Of a stretch of DNA of 64,000 nt, positions 7,661 to 16,108 are shown one piece after another (within the stretch, counting starts at the first letter, position 1; every line of letters starts with the position of its first letter). The notes beneath the pieces were generated by a model that was given only the letters and a program-made list of their open reading frames with translations, had not been told where the DNA came from and did not search any database. Location: positions 17,177-81,176 of the forward strand of contig CAYXAA010000020.1 of NCBI GenBank assembly GCA_964462985.1, in the 5' to 3' direction. This DNA comes from CAYXAA01 sp964462985. GTDB lineage: Bacteria; Pseudomonadota; Alphaproteobacteria; Rhizobiales; Stappiaceae. The position numbers and the translations under genes are program-made.

Positions 7661-8751
7661 TGCTCCGTTCGCTGATCGACGGCGTTGCCCGCAGGGCCCT
7701 GTTCTCATTCGATGCCGAGACCGCGCACGGCCTGACGGTTAAGGCGCTCGCCGCGGGCGTGGTGCCCACCTGCCCGGTGCCGCAGGACGAGCGGCTACGG
7801 GTGACGCTCGGCGATCTTGCCTTCGTCAATCCGCTCGGCATGGCCGCCGGCTTCGACAAGAACGGTGAGGTGCCCGATGCCGTCCTCGGCCTCGGCTTCG
7901 GCCACACCGAGGTCGGTACCGTCACGCCGAAGCCGCAACCCGGCAATCCGCGGCCGCGGGTTTTCCGCCTGACCGCAGACCGCGGTGTCATCAACCGCTA
8001 TGGCTTCAACAATGACGGCCATGACGCCCTGCGGGCCCGGCTCGAGGCGCGTCGCCACCGCGGCGGCATTGTCGGCGTCAACGTCGGCGCCAACAAGGAC
8101 GCGGCAGATCGAGCTGCCGACTACGTCGCCGGCGTCAAACGTTTCGCCGATCTTGCTTCGTTTTTCACCGTCAATGTCTCGTCGCCGAACACGCCCGGTC
8201 TGCGCGATCTCCAGGCCCGCGCAGCTCTTGCAGACCTGTTGCGCCGGGTGCTCGCGGCCCGGGACGAGACGGCCGGCGCCGTCGGCCGCAAGGTTCCTCT
8301 TCTGCTCAAGATCGCACCCGACATCGACGACCTGCAGCTGGCGGAGATCGCCGAGGAGGCGCTGTCGAACAGGGTGGACGGACTGATCGTCTCCAACACG
8401 ACGATCACGCGCGAGGGTCTGAAGGACGTGGATGTGGCGCGGGAGACGGGCGGGCTTTCCGGGCGGCCGCTGTTCCGGCGCTCGACCGTGGTGCTCGCCA
8501 GGATGCGCAAGCTGGTAGGGCCGGACCTTCCGATCGTCGGCGTCGGCGGCATCGACAGCGGCGAGACCGCCTGGGCCAAGATCACGGCCGGCGCCGACCT
8601 GATTCAGCTTTACACCGGGCTCGTCTACGAAGGTCCTGGCCTCGTCGGCCGCATCCTGAGGCACCTCATCGACGAGATGGATCGGCGCGGCATGCGGTCG
8701 ATCGCCGAGGCGAGGGGGATCGAGGTGGAGCGTTGGGCGGGCGGGAAGTAG
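7660..8751 (+). CDS. pyrD: Dihydroorotate dehydrogenase (quinone), class 2
   Basis: A 363-residue membrane-associated flavoenzyme that oxidises dihydroorotate to orotate with quinone as acceptor, the fourth step of pyrimidine synthesis. The N-terminal helical extension (residues 1-40) for membrane and quinone contact is present. The FMN/orotate motifs are GFDKNG (65-70) and NVSSPNTPGLRDLQ, with the class 2 catalytic serine at about 175; class 1 enzymes have cysteine there. Glycine-rich phosphate binding appears in IVGVGGID. The start ATG overlaps the previous stop (TGATG); a GTG one codon earlier is possible. pyrD following a DUF952 gene is a familiar order in Rhizobiales. Confidence 0.95.
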   Translation: MLRSLIDGVARRALFSFDAETAHGLTVKALAAGVVPTCPVPQDERLRVTLGDLAFVNPLGMAAGFDKNGEVPDAVLGLGFGHTEVGTVTPKPQPGNPRPRVFRLTADRGVINRYGFNNDGHDALRARLEARRHRGGIVGVNVGANKDAADRAADYVAGVKRFADLASFFTVNVSSPNTPGLRDLQARAALADLLRRVLAARDETAGAVGRKVPLLLKIAPDIDDLQLAEIAEEALSNRVDGLIVSNTTITREGLKDVDVARETGGLSGRPLFRRSTVVLARMRKLVGPDLPIVGVGGIDSGETAWAKITAGADLIQLYTGLVYEGPGLVGRILRHLIDEMDRRGMRSIAEARGIEVERWAGGK

Positions 8752-8862
8752 GTGTTAGAACCCGGCGTCAGGTGGCTCAACACCGGCACGGCCTGCCTGT
8801 CCCAAGTTGCGTCATGCGCGGCTTCTGGAGCGTCCGCGAGCGCTTTCATTCCATCGGCCGCC

Positions 8863-10326
8863 TCAGTACGGGCTCTCCACCCCGCCCAGTTCGACGTAGA
8901 CTGACTTCACCTGGCTGTAGTGCTCGATCGCGGCGCGGCCGTTCTCGCGGCCAAGGCCCGATTTCTTGACGCCACCGAACGGCATGGCGATCGGTGTCAG
9001 ATTGTAGCTGTTGATCCACAGAGTACCGGCCTGGAGCTGCGCCGCGACGCGGTGGGCGCGCGCGAGATCGCGGGTGAAGACGCCGGCGGCAAGTCCGAAT
9101 TCGGTCGCATTGGCGCGCCCGATCACCTCGTCCTCGTGCTCGAAATCGAGCACGCACATCACCGGGCCGAAGATCTCCTCGCGGGCGATCGTCATATGAT
9201 CGGCGACGTCGGCGAAAACCGTGGGCGCGACGAACAGGCCATCGGGCAGCTTAGGCACCGTGGCCGTCGCGCCGCCGCAGATGAGCCGCGCGCCCTCGCG
9301 CTTGCCGGCCTCGATGTAGGACAGCACCTTGTCGCGCTGGGCAGCCGAGACCAAGGGCCCCATCTGCGTTGCCTCATCGAACGGGTCGCCGAGCCGGATC
9401 GCCGCCGTGCGCTCGGCAAGACGGTGGAGGAAGCGGTCCTTGATTGCCTTTTGCACGAAGACCCGCGTCCCGTTGGAGCAGACCTGCCCGGCGGAATAGA
9501 AGTTGCCGAGCATGGCGCCGGAGATCGCATTCTCGATGTCGGCGTCGTCAAACACGATCAGCGGCGACTTGCCGCCGAGTTCCAACGTGACGTGCTTCAG
9601 CGTCCGCGCGGCCGCTTCCGCAACGCGGATGCCGGTCGGGACCGAGCCGGTGAGCGACACCTTGGCGACGTCCGGATGGGAGACGAGATGGCCGCCGGTG
9701 TCGCCTAGACCCTGGACGACGTTGAAGACGCCATCGGGCAGGCCGGCCTCTTTGAGGATCTCCGCAAGCTTCAGAGCCGAAAGCGGCGTCAGCTCGGAGG
9801 GTTTGAAGACGACGGCGTTGCCGCAGGCAAGCGCCGGCGCTGCCTTCCAGCAGGCGATCTGGATCGGATAATTCCAGGCGCCGATCGCACCGACGACGCC
9901 GAGCGGCTCGCGCCTGGTGTAGACGAAGGAACCGCCGAGATCGATGTGCTCCCCCGCCAAAGTCGGCGCCAGCCCGCCAAAGAACGCGAGGCAGTCGGCG
10001 CCGGATGCGGCATCCGCCACCAGCGTCTCCTGCAGCGGCTTGCCCGTATCCAGCGTCTCCAACTCAGACAGCTCCCGATTTCGGACCCTGATGAGATCCG
10101 CGGCGCGGGTCAGTACGCGGCCGCGTTCCGTCGCCGGCGTCGCCGCCCAGGCGTGGAAGCCCGAGCGAGCCGCCGCGACGGCGGCGTTCACGGTCGCGTG
10201 GGTTGCCCCGTGCAGCCGGGCGATGACTTCGCCGGTTGCCGGATAGCGGCTCTCGATCGGGACGCCGGCCGGGTCCTCGACATGGGCGCCGTTGATGAAA
10301 TGCGAGGCTTTGGGCTGGGCGCGCAT
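8863..10326 (-). CDS. betB: Betaine aldehyde dehydrogenase
   Basis: A 487-residue NAD(P)+-dependent aldehyde dehydrogenase converting betaine aldehyde to glycine betaine, the second step of choline oxidation. Visible are the NAD-binding region (AWNYPIQI, FKPSELTP), the general base Glu249 in LELGG, and the catalytic Cys283 in GQVCSNG. The C-terminal FGGVKKSGLGRENG is typical of BetB. It is the last gene of the betI-betA-PLP-betB operon, 28 bases behind the PLP enzyme, and should be controlled by BetI. The product is both an osmoprotectant and, in rhizobia, a carbon and nitrogen source. Confidence 0.93.
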   Translation of the reverse strand: MRAQPKASHFINGAHVEDPAGVPIESRYPATGEVIARLHGATHATVNAAVAAARSGFHAWAATPATERGRVLTRAADLIRVRNRELSELETLDTGKPLQETLVADAASGADCLAFFGGLAPTLAGEHIDLGGSFVYTRREPLGVVGAIGAWNYPIQIACWKAAPALACGNAVVFKPSELTPLSALKLAEILKEAGLPDGVFNVVQGLGDTGGHLVSHPDVAKVSLTGSVPTGIRVAEAAARTLKHVTLELGGKSPLIVFDDADIENAISGAMLGNFYSAGQVCSNGTRVFVQKAIKDRFLHRLAERTAAIRLGDPFDEATQMGPLVSAAQRDKVLSYIEAGKREGARLICGGATATVPKLPDGLFVAPTVFADVADHMTIAREEIFGPVMCVLDFEHEDEVIGRANATEFGLAAGVFTRDLARAHRVAAQLQAGTLWINSYNLTPIAMPFGGVKKSGLGRENGRAAIEHYSQVKSVYVELGGVESPY

Positions 10327-10354
10327 CGCCGTCCTCCCATTGGGTCGATTGAGG

Positions 10355-11572
10355 TTACAGGCAGGCGTCGAGATCCCGGATCAGATCCTCGGCCTCTTCC
10401 AGGCCGATGGACAGCCGGAACAGGCCGTCGCCGGCCCAGGCGCGATAGGCCGCCTCACTCCCGGGCGATCCGCCGAACGACGAGGCGAGAAGTTCGTCGG
10501 TCTGCATCCAGCAGATCAAAGATCGATGATGGCCGAGCGAGACGGCATAGTGGATCACGCCGAGGTTCTGGGCCATGCGATGGGCCGTGGTGCGGCCGGC
10601 GGCCGCGCCGCCTTTCACCTGAAAGGCGATCATACCGGAAAAGTTCGACATCTGCCGCCGGGCGAGGTCATGCTGCGGATGTGACGGCAGACCGGGATAG
10701 GTCACGCGCTCGACCGCCGGATGGCTTTCCAGAAAGCGGGCGACCGCCAGCGCATTTTCCTCATGGCTCTTCATCCGGAGCGGCAGGGTGGCCACGCCCC
10801 GGGCAATCAGCCAGGCGTTGAACGGGCTCATCACCCCGCCAAAATGGATTGCTGCATCGGCGCGCAACTTCGCGACAAGGTCCGCGGCCCCGACCACCAC
10901 GCCGCCGATCGCGTCACCGTGGCCGCACAGATACTTGGTCGCCGAATGCATCACCAGGTCGGCACCGAGCGCAAGCGGTCTGGTGGCGATCGGCGTGGCG
11001 AACGTGCTGTCGACGGCGAGCAGCGCACCGGCCTCTTTGGCGATCGTGCCGAGCGCCGCGATGTCGCTCAGCCTGAGCAGTGGATTGCAGGGCGTGTCGA
11101 CGAAGATCAGTTTCGTCCTGTCAGTGACCGCCGCTCGCACCGCTGCCGCGTCCGAGGCGTCGACACAGGTCACGGCAATGCCGAACCGTGGGAGATAGTC
11201 GCGGGCCAGTTCGGCAATCGCCGCATAGCAGACGTCCGAGACCACTGCATGGTCGCCGGCCTTGAGGAATGTGGTGAAGATCGCCGCCGTTGCCGCCATG
11301 CCCGAGGCGAAGCACTGTCCGGCCTCGGCGCCCTCGAGCAAGGCGAGCTTGGCGGCCAGCGCGTCGACCGTCGGGTTGCTCCAGCGCGTGTAGAGATAGG
11401 GCGTGTCCGCGGACAGATCATAGGCGGAGAAAGCCTCCGGACCTTCGGTGACGAAGGTCGAGGACAGAACGATGGACGGCGACGACGCGCCGGTCGCGGG
11501 ATCAGGCCGCTCGCCGCCGTGAACCGCGATCGTGCGCGGCCCGGCCATGTTGGACAGCAATCTTTTTGCCAT
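10355..11572 (-). CDS. PLP-dependent Cys/Met-metabolism enzyme (cystathionine gamma-synthase/lyase family) inside the bet operon
   Basis: A 405-residue fold-type I PLP enzyme. The PLP lysine is Lys213 in HSATKYLCGHGD, Asp188 in AVDST contacts the pyridine nitrogen, and YTRWSNPT (61-68) supplies the Tyr/Arg phosphate contacts. Family members do gamma-replacement or elimination on homoserine esters, cystathionine or methionine. The substrate cannot be read from these motifs. It sits between betA (21 bases) and betB (28 bases) on the same strand, so it is almost certainly co-transcribed and BetI-controlled. That suggests a link between betaine methyl groups and sulphur amino acids, but this is inference. 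Rhizobial bet operons usually carry betC (choline sulphatase), which is absent here. Confidence 0.85.
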   Translation of the reverse strand: MAKRLLSNMAGPRTIAVHGGERPDPATGASSPSIVLSSTFVTEGPEAFSAYDLSADTPYLYTRWSNPTVDALAAKLALLEGAEAGQCFASGMAATAAIFTTFLKAGDHAVVSDVCYAAIAELARDYLPRFGIAVTCVDASDAAAVRAAVTDRTKLIFVDTPCNPLLRLSDIAALGTIAKEAGALLAVDSTFATPIATRPLALGADLVMHSATKYLCGHGDAIGGVVVGAADLVAKLRADAAIHFGGVMSPFNAWLIARGVATLPLRMKSHEENALAVARFLESHPAVERVTYPGLPSHPQHDLARRQMSNFSGMIAFQVKGGAAAGRTTAHRMAQNLGVIHYAVSLGHHRSLICWMQTDELLASSFGGSPGSEAAYRAWAGDGLFRLSIGLEEAEDLIRDLDACL

Positions 11573-11593
11573 GGCATTCTCCTCGGCAGGCCG

Positions 11594-13252
11594 TTACCGC
11601 TGGTTCGTTTCCCAGGCCGGGTTGATCCACGGCTCGAGGTTGGACGGGGGCAGCGGCGGCTTGCCGAGAATATGGTCGGCCATCTTCTCGCCAACCATGA
11701 TCGACGGTGCGTTCAGATTGCCGTTGGTGATCTGCGGGAACACCGAACTGTCGGCGACGCGCAGGCCCTCGACGCCGATCACCCGGCCCTCCGGGTCGAC
11801 CACCGCGTCCCTGTCCTCCGGCGACCCCATGCGGCAGGTGCCGCACGGATGATACGCGCTTTCGACGTTCTCGCGGATGAAGTTGTCGAGTTCGTCGTCG
11901 GTCTGCACGTCCTCGCCCGGCTGGATTTCCCGGCCACGGAACGGGGTAAAGGCCTCCTGGCCGAAGATTTCCCGGGTCAGGCGGATGCAGGTGCGGAAGT
12001 CGGCCCAGTCGTCGGGATGCGACATGTAGTTGAACAGGATCGACGGCTTGTCGTGCGGGTCCGCCGAGGTGATCCGCACCCGTCCGCGCGACTTGGAGCG
12101 CATCGGCCCGACATGCGCCTGGAAACCGTGGCCCTCGGCAGCGGCCTTGCCGTCATAGCGCACGGCAAAGGGCAGGAAATGATACTGGATGTCCGGATAT
12201 TTGACCCCCGCCCTTGAACGGATGAAGGCGCAGGCTTCGAAGTGGTTGCTGGCCCCGAGCCCGGTGCCGGTGAAGAGCCACTGCGCGCCGATCACCGCCT
12301 TGGAGAACGGGTTCCAGTGCTTGTAGAGCGTGATCGGCTGGGTGCAGGCCTGCTGAATGTAAAGTTCGAGGTGGTCCTGCAGGTTGCGGCCGACGCCCGG
12401 ACGGTCAGCCACCACCGGGATCCCGAGTGCGGACAGTTCCGCGCCGTCGCCGACGCCCGACAGCAGAAGCAAACGCGGCGAGTTGATCGAGGAGGCGGAC
12501 AGGATCACCTCGGCGCTCGCCCGGGCGGTTTCGATCTGTCCGCCACGCTCGAACTCGACACCGACCGCACGCCTGCCTTCGAACAGGACGCGGCGGACGA
12601 AGGCGCCGGTCACGAGCGAGACGTTGCTCCGCTTCAGCGCCGGCTTCAGATAGGCGCTTGCCGCCGACCAGCGCCGGCCGCGGTGCACGGTCATCTCCAT
12701 GTCGCCGAAGCCTTCCTGCTTCAGCCCGTTGTAGTCCGGCGTCGTCTCGTAGCCGGCCTGACGGCCTGCCGTGATGAAGGCCTCGTAGAGCGGGCTCCAC
12801 TTGGTGCCGCGGTTGACGTGGAGCGGTCCGTCGGTGCCGCGCACCCCCTCCGCGTCGCCGTGGCCGACGCATTCCATCCGGCGAAAGTAGGGCAGCACAT
12901 CCGCATAGGACCAGCCGCGCGCGCCCATCTCGGCCCAGGTCTCATAGTCGCAGGCGTGACCGCGGACATAAACCATGCCGTTGATCGACGACGAGCCGCC
13001 GATCACCTTGCCGCGCGGCGTCGCCAGCCGGCGGCCGCCGAGATGCGGCTCCGGCTCGCTCTGAAACCCCCAGTCGTAGCGCGCCATGTTCATCGGATAG
13101 CTCAGCGCCGCCGGCATCTGGATGAAGGGGCCGGCGTCGCTGCCGCCCGTCTCCAGAACCAGGACGGTGACGGCCGCATCCTCCGACAGCCGATAGGCAA
13201 GGGCGCAGCCGGCCGACCCGGCGCCGACGATGATGTGCGTCGCTTCACGCAT
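11594..13252 (-). CDS. betA: Choline dehydrogenase (GMC oxidoreductase)
   Basis: A 552-residue flavoprotein oxidising choline to betaine aldehyde, passing electrons to the respiratory chain. The dinucleotide motif GAGSAGC (10-16) opens the protein. The GMC signature follows (RGKVIGGSSSINGMVYVRG), and the active-site His468 lies in SAYHPCGTCRMG. The start was set at the ATG that gives the canonical MREATHIIVGAG N-terminus; it lies inside the end of betI with an eight-base overlap, indicating coupled translation. The order betI-betA-PLP-betB differs from the more common betI-betB-betA or betI-betC-betB-betA. Confidence 0.93.
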   Translation of the reverse strand: MREATHIIVGAGSAGCALAYRLSEDAAVTVLVLETGGSDAGPFIQMPAALSYPMNMARYDWGFQSEPEPHLGGRRLATPRGKVIGGSSSINGMVYVRGHACDYETWAEMGARGWSYADVLPYFRRMECVGHGDAEGVRGTDGPLHVNRGTKWSPLYEAFITAGRQAGYETTPDYNGLKQEGFGDMEMTVHRGRRWSAASAYLKPALKRSNVSLVTGAFVRRVLFEGRRAVGVEFERGGQIETARASAEVILSASSINSPRLLLLSGVGDGAELSALGIPVVADRPGVGRNLQDHLELYIQQACTQPITLYKHWNPFSKAVIGAQWLFTGTGLGASNHFEACAFIRSRAGVKYPDIQYHFLPFAVRYDGKAAAEGHGFQAHVGPMRSKSRGRVRITSADPHDKPSILFNYMSHPDDWADFRTCIRLTREIFGQEAFTPFRGREIQPGEDVQTDDELDNFIRENVESAYHPCGTCRMGSPEDRDAVVDPEGRVIGVEGLRVADSSVFPQITNGNLNAPSIMVGEKMADHILGKPPLPPSNLEPWINPAWETNQR

Positions 13253-13835
13253 GGCTGTCCCCCGCGATCTGGCGTTCGACATAGTCCTCAACGATGCGGA
13301 CCGCGCTGCGCGGGTGCGGAGGCTTCTCCGCAAAGACATGCTGCAGCCAAAGCCCGTCGATCATCGCCGCCGTTCCCTGCGCTGCGCGGCGTGCAGCCTC
13401 TCGTGGAAGGAAGGCGCTAAAATCGTGCGCAAGATTGGAGGCAAGGCGGCGGTGATAAACCCGCAGCAGCCGCCGCGTTTCCGGCTCGGTACGAGCCTGG
13501 AGATAGAAGGCAAGCCAGGCGGAAATCAGCGCCGGCTGGAACTGGGTCGGCGCGAAGCTGGCCGCGATCTTGGCCGAGATGCGTTCGCGCGGGCTGGTCG
13601 CCTCCCCCAGCCGCTCGCGGATCTCACGCGACAGGTCGCTGAGCAGCGCTCGCATCGTTGCGTTGAGCAGTCCCGCCTTGGAGCCGAAATAGTGATGGGC
13701 AAGTCCGCCGGACACACCGGCTCGCCGGGCAATCTCGGCAATCGTCGCCTCCTGGAGGCCGCAGGCGTGGATCGTCTCCACCGTTGCATCGATTAGCGCC
13801 TTGCGGCGCTCTGTCTCCATTCCGATCCGCGGCAT
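13245..13835 (-). CDS. betI: Choline-responsive TetR-family repressor
   Basis: A 196-residue TetR-family regulator. The start was set to give the conserved BetI N-terminus MPRIGMETERRKALIDAT. The DNA-binding helix-turn-helix covers about residues 25-55 (IAEIARRAGVSGGLAHHYFGSKAGLL), which is highly characteristic of BetI. The C-terminal domain binds choline, which releases repression in known systems. It is the first gene of the bet operon and overlaps betA. A 20-base palindrome 65 bases upstream (13900-13919) fits a BetI operator and lies between betI and the divergent choline transporter operon, so one site may control both. Confidence 0.92.
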   Translation of the reverse strand: MPRIGMETERRKALIDATVETIHACGLQEATIAEIARRAGVSGGLAHHYFGSKAGLLNATMRALLSDLSREIRERLGEATSPRERISAKIAASFAPTQFQPALISAWLAFYLQARTEPETRRLLRVYHRRLASNLAHDFSAFLPREAARRAAQGTAAMIDGLWLQHVFAEKPPHPRSAVRIVEDYVERQIAGDSHA

Positions 13836-13899
13836 ATCGCTTCGTTCCGCTGTTCCATCCCGATTGCAGTGCGGGCGCATCAGTATCGCAGCAATATTT

Positions 13900-13919
13900 T
13901 TGATTGGCCAACCAATCAA
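13900..13919. promoter_or_regulatory. BetI-type operator palindrome
   Basis: TTGATTGG and CCAATCAA, perfect eight-base arms separated by CCAA. TTGATTGG/CCAATCAA half-sites fit what I recall of BetI operators. The position, 65 bases before betI and about 230 bases before choX in a divergent promoter, supports shared repression of betIAB and choXWV. Binding is inferred. Confidence 0.75.
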
Positions 13920-13945
13920 CAAAAAGGGCGAATTTTAAGGCGCAT

Positions 13946-13960
13946 TTGCGTCTGACGCAA
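13946..13960. promoter_or_regulatory. Second palindrome in the betI-choX region, regulator unknown
   Basis: TTGCGTC and GACGCAA, perfect seven-base arms around a single T. It lies 27 bases from the BetI-type site on the choX side and has a different sequence, so a second factor may act on choXWV. No regulator is identified. Confidence 0.4.
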
Positions 13961-14147
13961 AAAGGTGTTTTGATAGCCTCAATTCGCTCGCGCCTGACGG
14001 CGCCGGGCCGCGCGGCTGGCAGGCTGCGCAATGAAACGAGCGCGGAAACGCGCCGAGGGGATTATCGACGCCGGGACATGATCGTCGGCTTCCGCTATCG
14101 GGGCTGGCGTTCGCCGGCCGGCGGCTTTCAGAATGGAGGATCATTGC

Positions 14148-15092
14148 ATGATCAATCTTCGACTTCGCCTCGGCGTCGCCGCCGTGGCACTCGCCCTTAC
14201 GGCAGGCGTCTCCGAGGCGGCCGATCCCGAGTCCTGCAAGACGGTGCGCTTTTCCGATGTCGGCTGGACCGACATCACGGCGACGACAGCGGCGACAGGT
14301 GTCGTGCTGAAGGCGCTGGGCTACGACACGAACGTCAAGATCCTGTCGGTTCCTGTCACCTATGCCTCGTTGAAGAACAAGGACATTGACGTTTTCCTCG
14401 GCAACTGGATGCCGACCATGGAGGGGGACATCCGGCCCTATCTCGAGGACGGCTCGGTCGAATCCGTCGGTGTCAATCTGGAGGGCGCGAAATACACACT
14501 TGCGGTCCCGCAGTACACCTACGAGAAGGGGCTGACGAACTTCGCCGACATTGCCAAGTTCAAGGACGACCTTGACGGCAAGATCTACGGGATCGAGCCC
14601 GGGAATGATGGCAACCGGCTCATCATCGACATGATCGACCAGAACACCTTCGATCTGGGTGACTTCGAGATCGTCGAAAGCTCCGAACAGGGCATGCTGG
14701 CCCAGGTCGCGCGTGCGGTGAAGCGCAACCAGGACATCGTGTTTCTCGGCTGGGAGCCGCATCCGATGAACAAGTTCGCCATCGCCTATCTCGACGGTGG
14801 CGACGAGGTGTTCGGGCCCAACTACGGCGGCGCCACGGTCTATACCAACGTGCGCAAGGGCTACCTCGAGGAATGCCCGAACGTCGCCAAGCTTCTCAAG
14901 AATCTCAAGTTCACGCTTGAGATGGAAAACGAGATGATGGATGCCATCCTCAACGGCGGCCAGGAGCCATCCGATGCGGCCGCCGCGTGGCTCAAGGCAC
15001 AGCCGGCCGCGTTCGAAGGCTGGCTTAACGGCGTCACCACGTTCGATGGCGGTCCGGCGATTCCGGCCGTCAAGGAAGCCCTTGGGCTCTGA
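14148..15092 (+). CDS. choX: Choline ABC transporter, periplasmic binding protein
   Basis: A 314-residue binding protein with a signal peptide (residues 1-24). The choline cage described for Sinorhizobium ChoX aligns with a constant offset of three residues: Trp40, Asp42, Trp87, Tyr116, Asn153 and Trp202 here correspond to Trp43, Asp45, Trp90, Tyr119, Asn156 and Trp205 there (reference numbering from memory). This argues for choline, rather than betaine or proline, as the preferred ligand. The start ATG follows GGAGGA by seven bases. choW lies 170 bases downstream, behind two GC-rich hairpins, as often seen where the binding protein is made in excess of the membrane parts. Confidence 0.93.
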   Translation: MINLRLRLGVAAVALALTAGVSEAADPESCKTVRFSDVGWTDITATTAATGVVLKALGYDTNVKILSVPVTYASLKNKDIDVFLGNWMPTMEGDIRPYLEDGSVESVGVNLEGAKYTLAVPQYTYEKGLTNFADIAKFKDDLDGKIYGIEPGNDGNRLIIDMIDQNTFDLGDFEIVESSEQGMLAQVARAVKRNQDIVFLGWEPHPMNKFAIAYLDGGDEVFGPNYGGATVYTNVRKGYLEECPNVAKLLKNLKFTLEMENEMMDAILNGGQEPSDAAAAWLKAQPAAFEGWLNGVTTFDGGPAIPAVKEALGL

Positions 15093-15114
15093 GCTTCCCG
15101 GCATGTCTGCACCG

Positions 15115-15185
15115 CACCGGGGTGGACGGTCCCGGTGTGGGGCATTCGGGCCTGGAGTACTAGCCTCCCGCCGGACCCGGGCGGG
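15115..15185 (+). terminator. Two GC-rich hairpins between choX and choW (attenuator-like)
   Basis: The first stem is CACCGGG/CCCGGTG (15115-15121 and 15131-15137) with a nine-base loop. The second is CCCGCC/GGCGGG (15167-15172 and 15180-15185) with a seven-base loop, followed by TTGCT. Neither has a long T tract. They could stabilise choX mRNA or partly terminate before choWV; this is inferred from position. Confidence 0.4.
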
Positions 15186-15262
15186 TTGCTCCAGCAGACT
15201 GAAAGCGATCCGCTTCGCGATGCTCAATCGATTGAACATCCGCTGATCTGGGGAGGGTGCCC

Positions 15263-16108
15263 GTGAACTGGCTGACCGAAAACAAGCTGCCGATCGGTGC
15301 CTGGGCACAGGCGGTCGTCGATTGGCTGACGGAGAACGCGACCTGGTTCTTCGACGGCATTTCCGCCGTGCTTGAGGCGATGATCGACGCCATCTTGTTC
15401 GTGCTGCAGGCTCCGCATCCCCTGGTCGTGGTGGTGGTGGCGACCGGCCTCGCCTACCTGGTCCACAGGAGGGTCACCTTCGCACTGTTCGTGCTGGGGA
15501 GCCTGCTTTTGATCATCAACCAGGGCTACTGGACCGAGACCACCGAAACGCTTGCCCTGGTCATCGGTGCCACCGCCGTCTGCATGGCGGTCGGCGTTCC
15601 GCTCGGGGTTGCCGCGGCCCATCGGCCGAGGCTCTATGCCGCGATGCGGCCGGTGCTGGACCTGATGCAGACCATTCCGACCTTCGTCTATCTGATCCCG
15701 GCGCTGATCCTGTTCGGCCTCGGCATGGTGCCGGGCCTGATCGCCACCGTGATCTTCGCCATTCCGGCACCGATCCGGCTCACCCGGCTTGGCGTCGCCT
15801 CGACGCCGACGCCGCTGATCGAGGCCGGACAGGCCTTCGGCGCCACCAGGTCGCAGCTGCTGTGGAAGGTGGAACTTCCCTATGCGCTACCGCAAATCAT
15901 GGCGGGGCTGACACAGACCATCATGCTGTCGCTGTCCATGGTGGTGATCGCCGCCCTGGTCGGCGCCGACGGTCTCGGCGTGCCGACCTTGCGCGCGCTT
16001 AACACGGTGAACATCGCCAGGGGCTTCGAGGTTGGCGTTGCCATCGTGCTGGTCGCCATCGTGCTCGACCGCTTCTTCCGCACCGAGGAGCCGGGAGGTA
16101 GCCGATGA
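15263..16108 (+). CDS. choW: Choline ABC transporter, permease
   Basis: A 281-residue inner-membrane protein with about six hydrophobic segments, the permease of the ChoXWV transporter. The conserved EAA-loop region of the ProW/ChoW family is visible as EAGQAFGATRSQLLWKVELPYALPQIMAG (described in part: EAGQAFG, then KVELPYALP), which contacts the ATPase. The start is GTG at 15263, preceded by GGGAGGG; an upstream in-frame GTG lies inside that ribosome binding site and is less likely. The stop overlaps choV by four bases (ATGA), showing coupled translation. Confidence 0.9.
   Translation: MNWLTENKLPIGAWAQAVVDWLTENATWFFDGISAVLEAMIDAILFVLQAPHPLVVVVVATGLAYLVHRRVTFALFVLGSLLLIINQGYWTETTETLALVIGATAVCMAVGVPLGVAAAHRPRLYAAMRPVLDLMQTIPTFVYLIPALILFGLGMVPGLIATVIFAIPAPIRLTRLGVASTPTPLIEAGQAFGATRSQLLWKVELPYALPQIMAGLTQTIMLSLSMVVIAALVGADGLGVPTLRALNTVNIARGFEVGVAIVLVAIVLDRFFRTEEPGGSR

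Larger units (their letters stand above)
13836..14147. other. Divergent control region between betI and choX
   Basis: These 312 bases hold no gene. They are locally AT-richer than the surroundings near 13895-13945 and carry two palindromes: the BetI-type operator at 13900-13919 and a 15-base TTGCGTC-T-GACGCAA at 13946-13960. A ribosome binding site GGAGGA at 14135-14140 serves choX. The stretch from about 13970 to 14130 shows nothing I can name. Confidence 0.6.

Noticed and set aside
10721..12217. 498-codon plus-strand frame across the PLP enzyme and betA
   Set aside because: Antisense to two motif-complete enzymes and to their short intergenic spacer.
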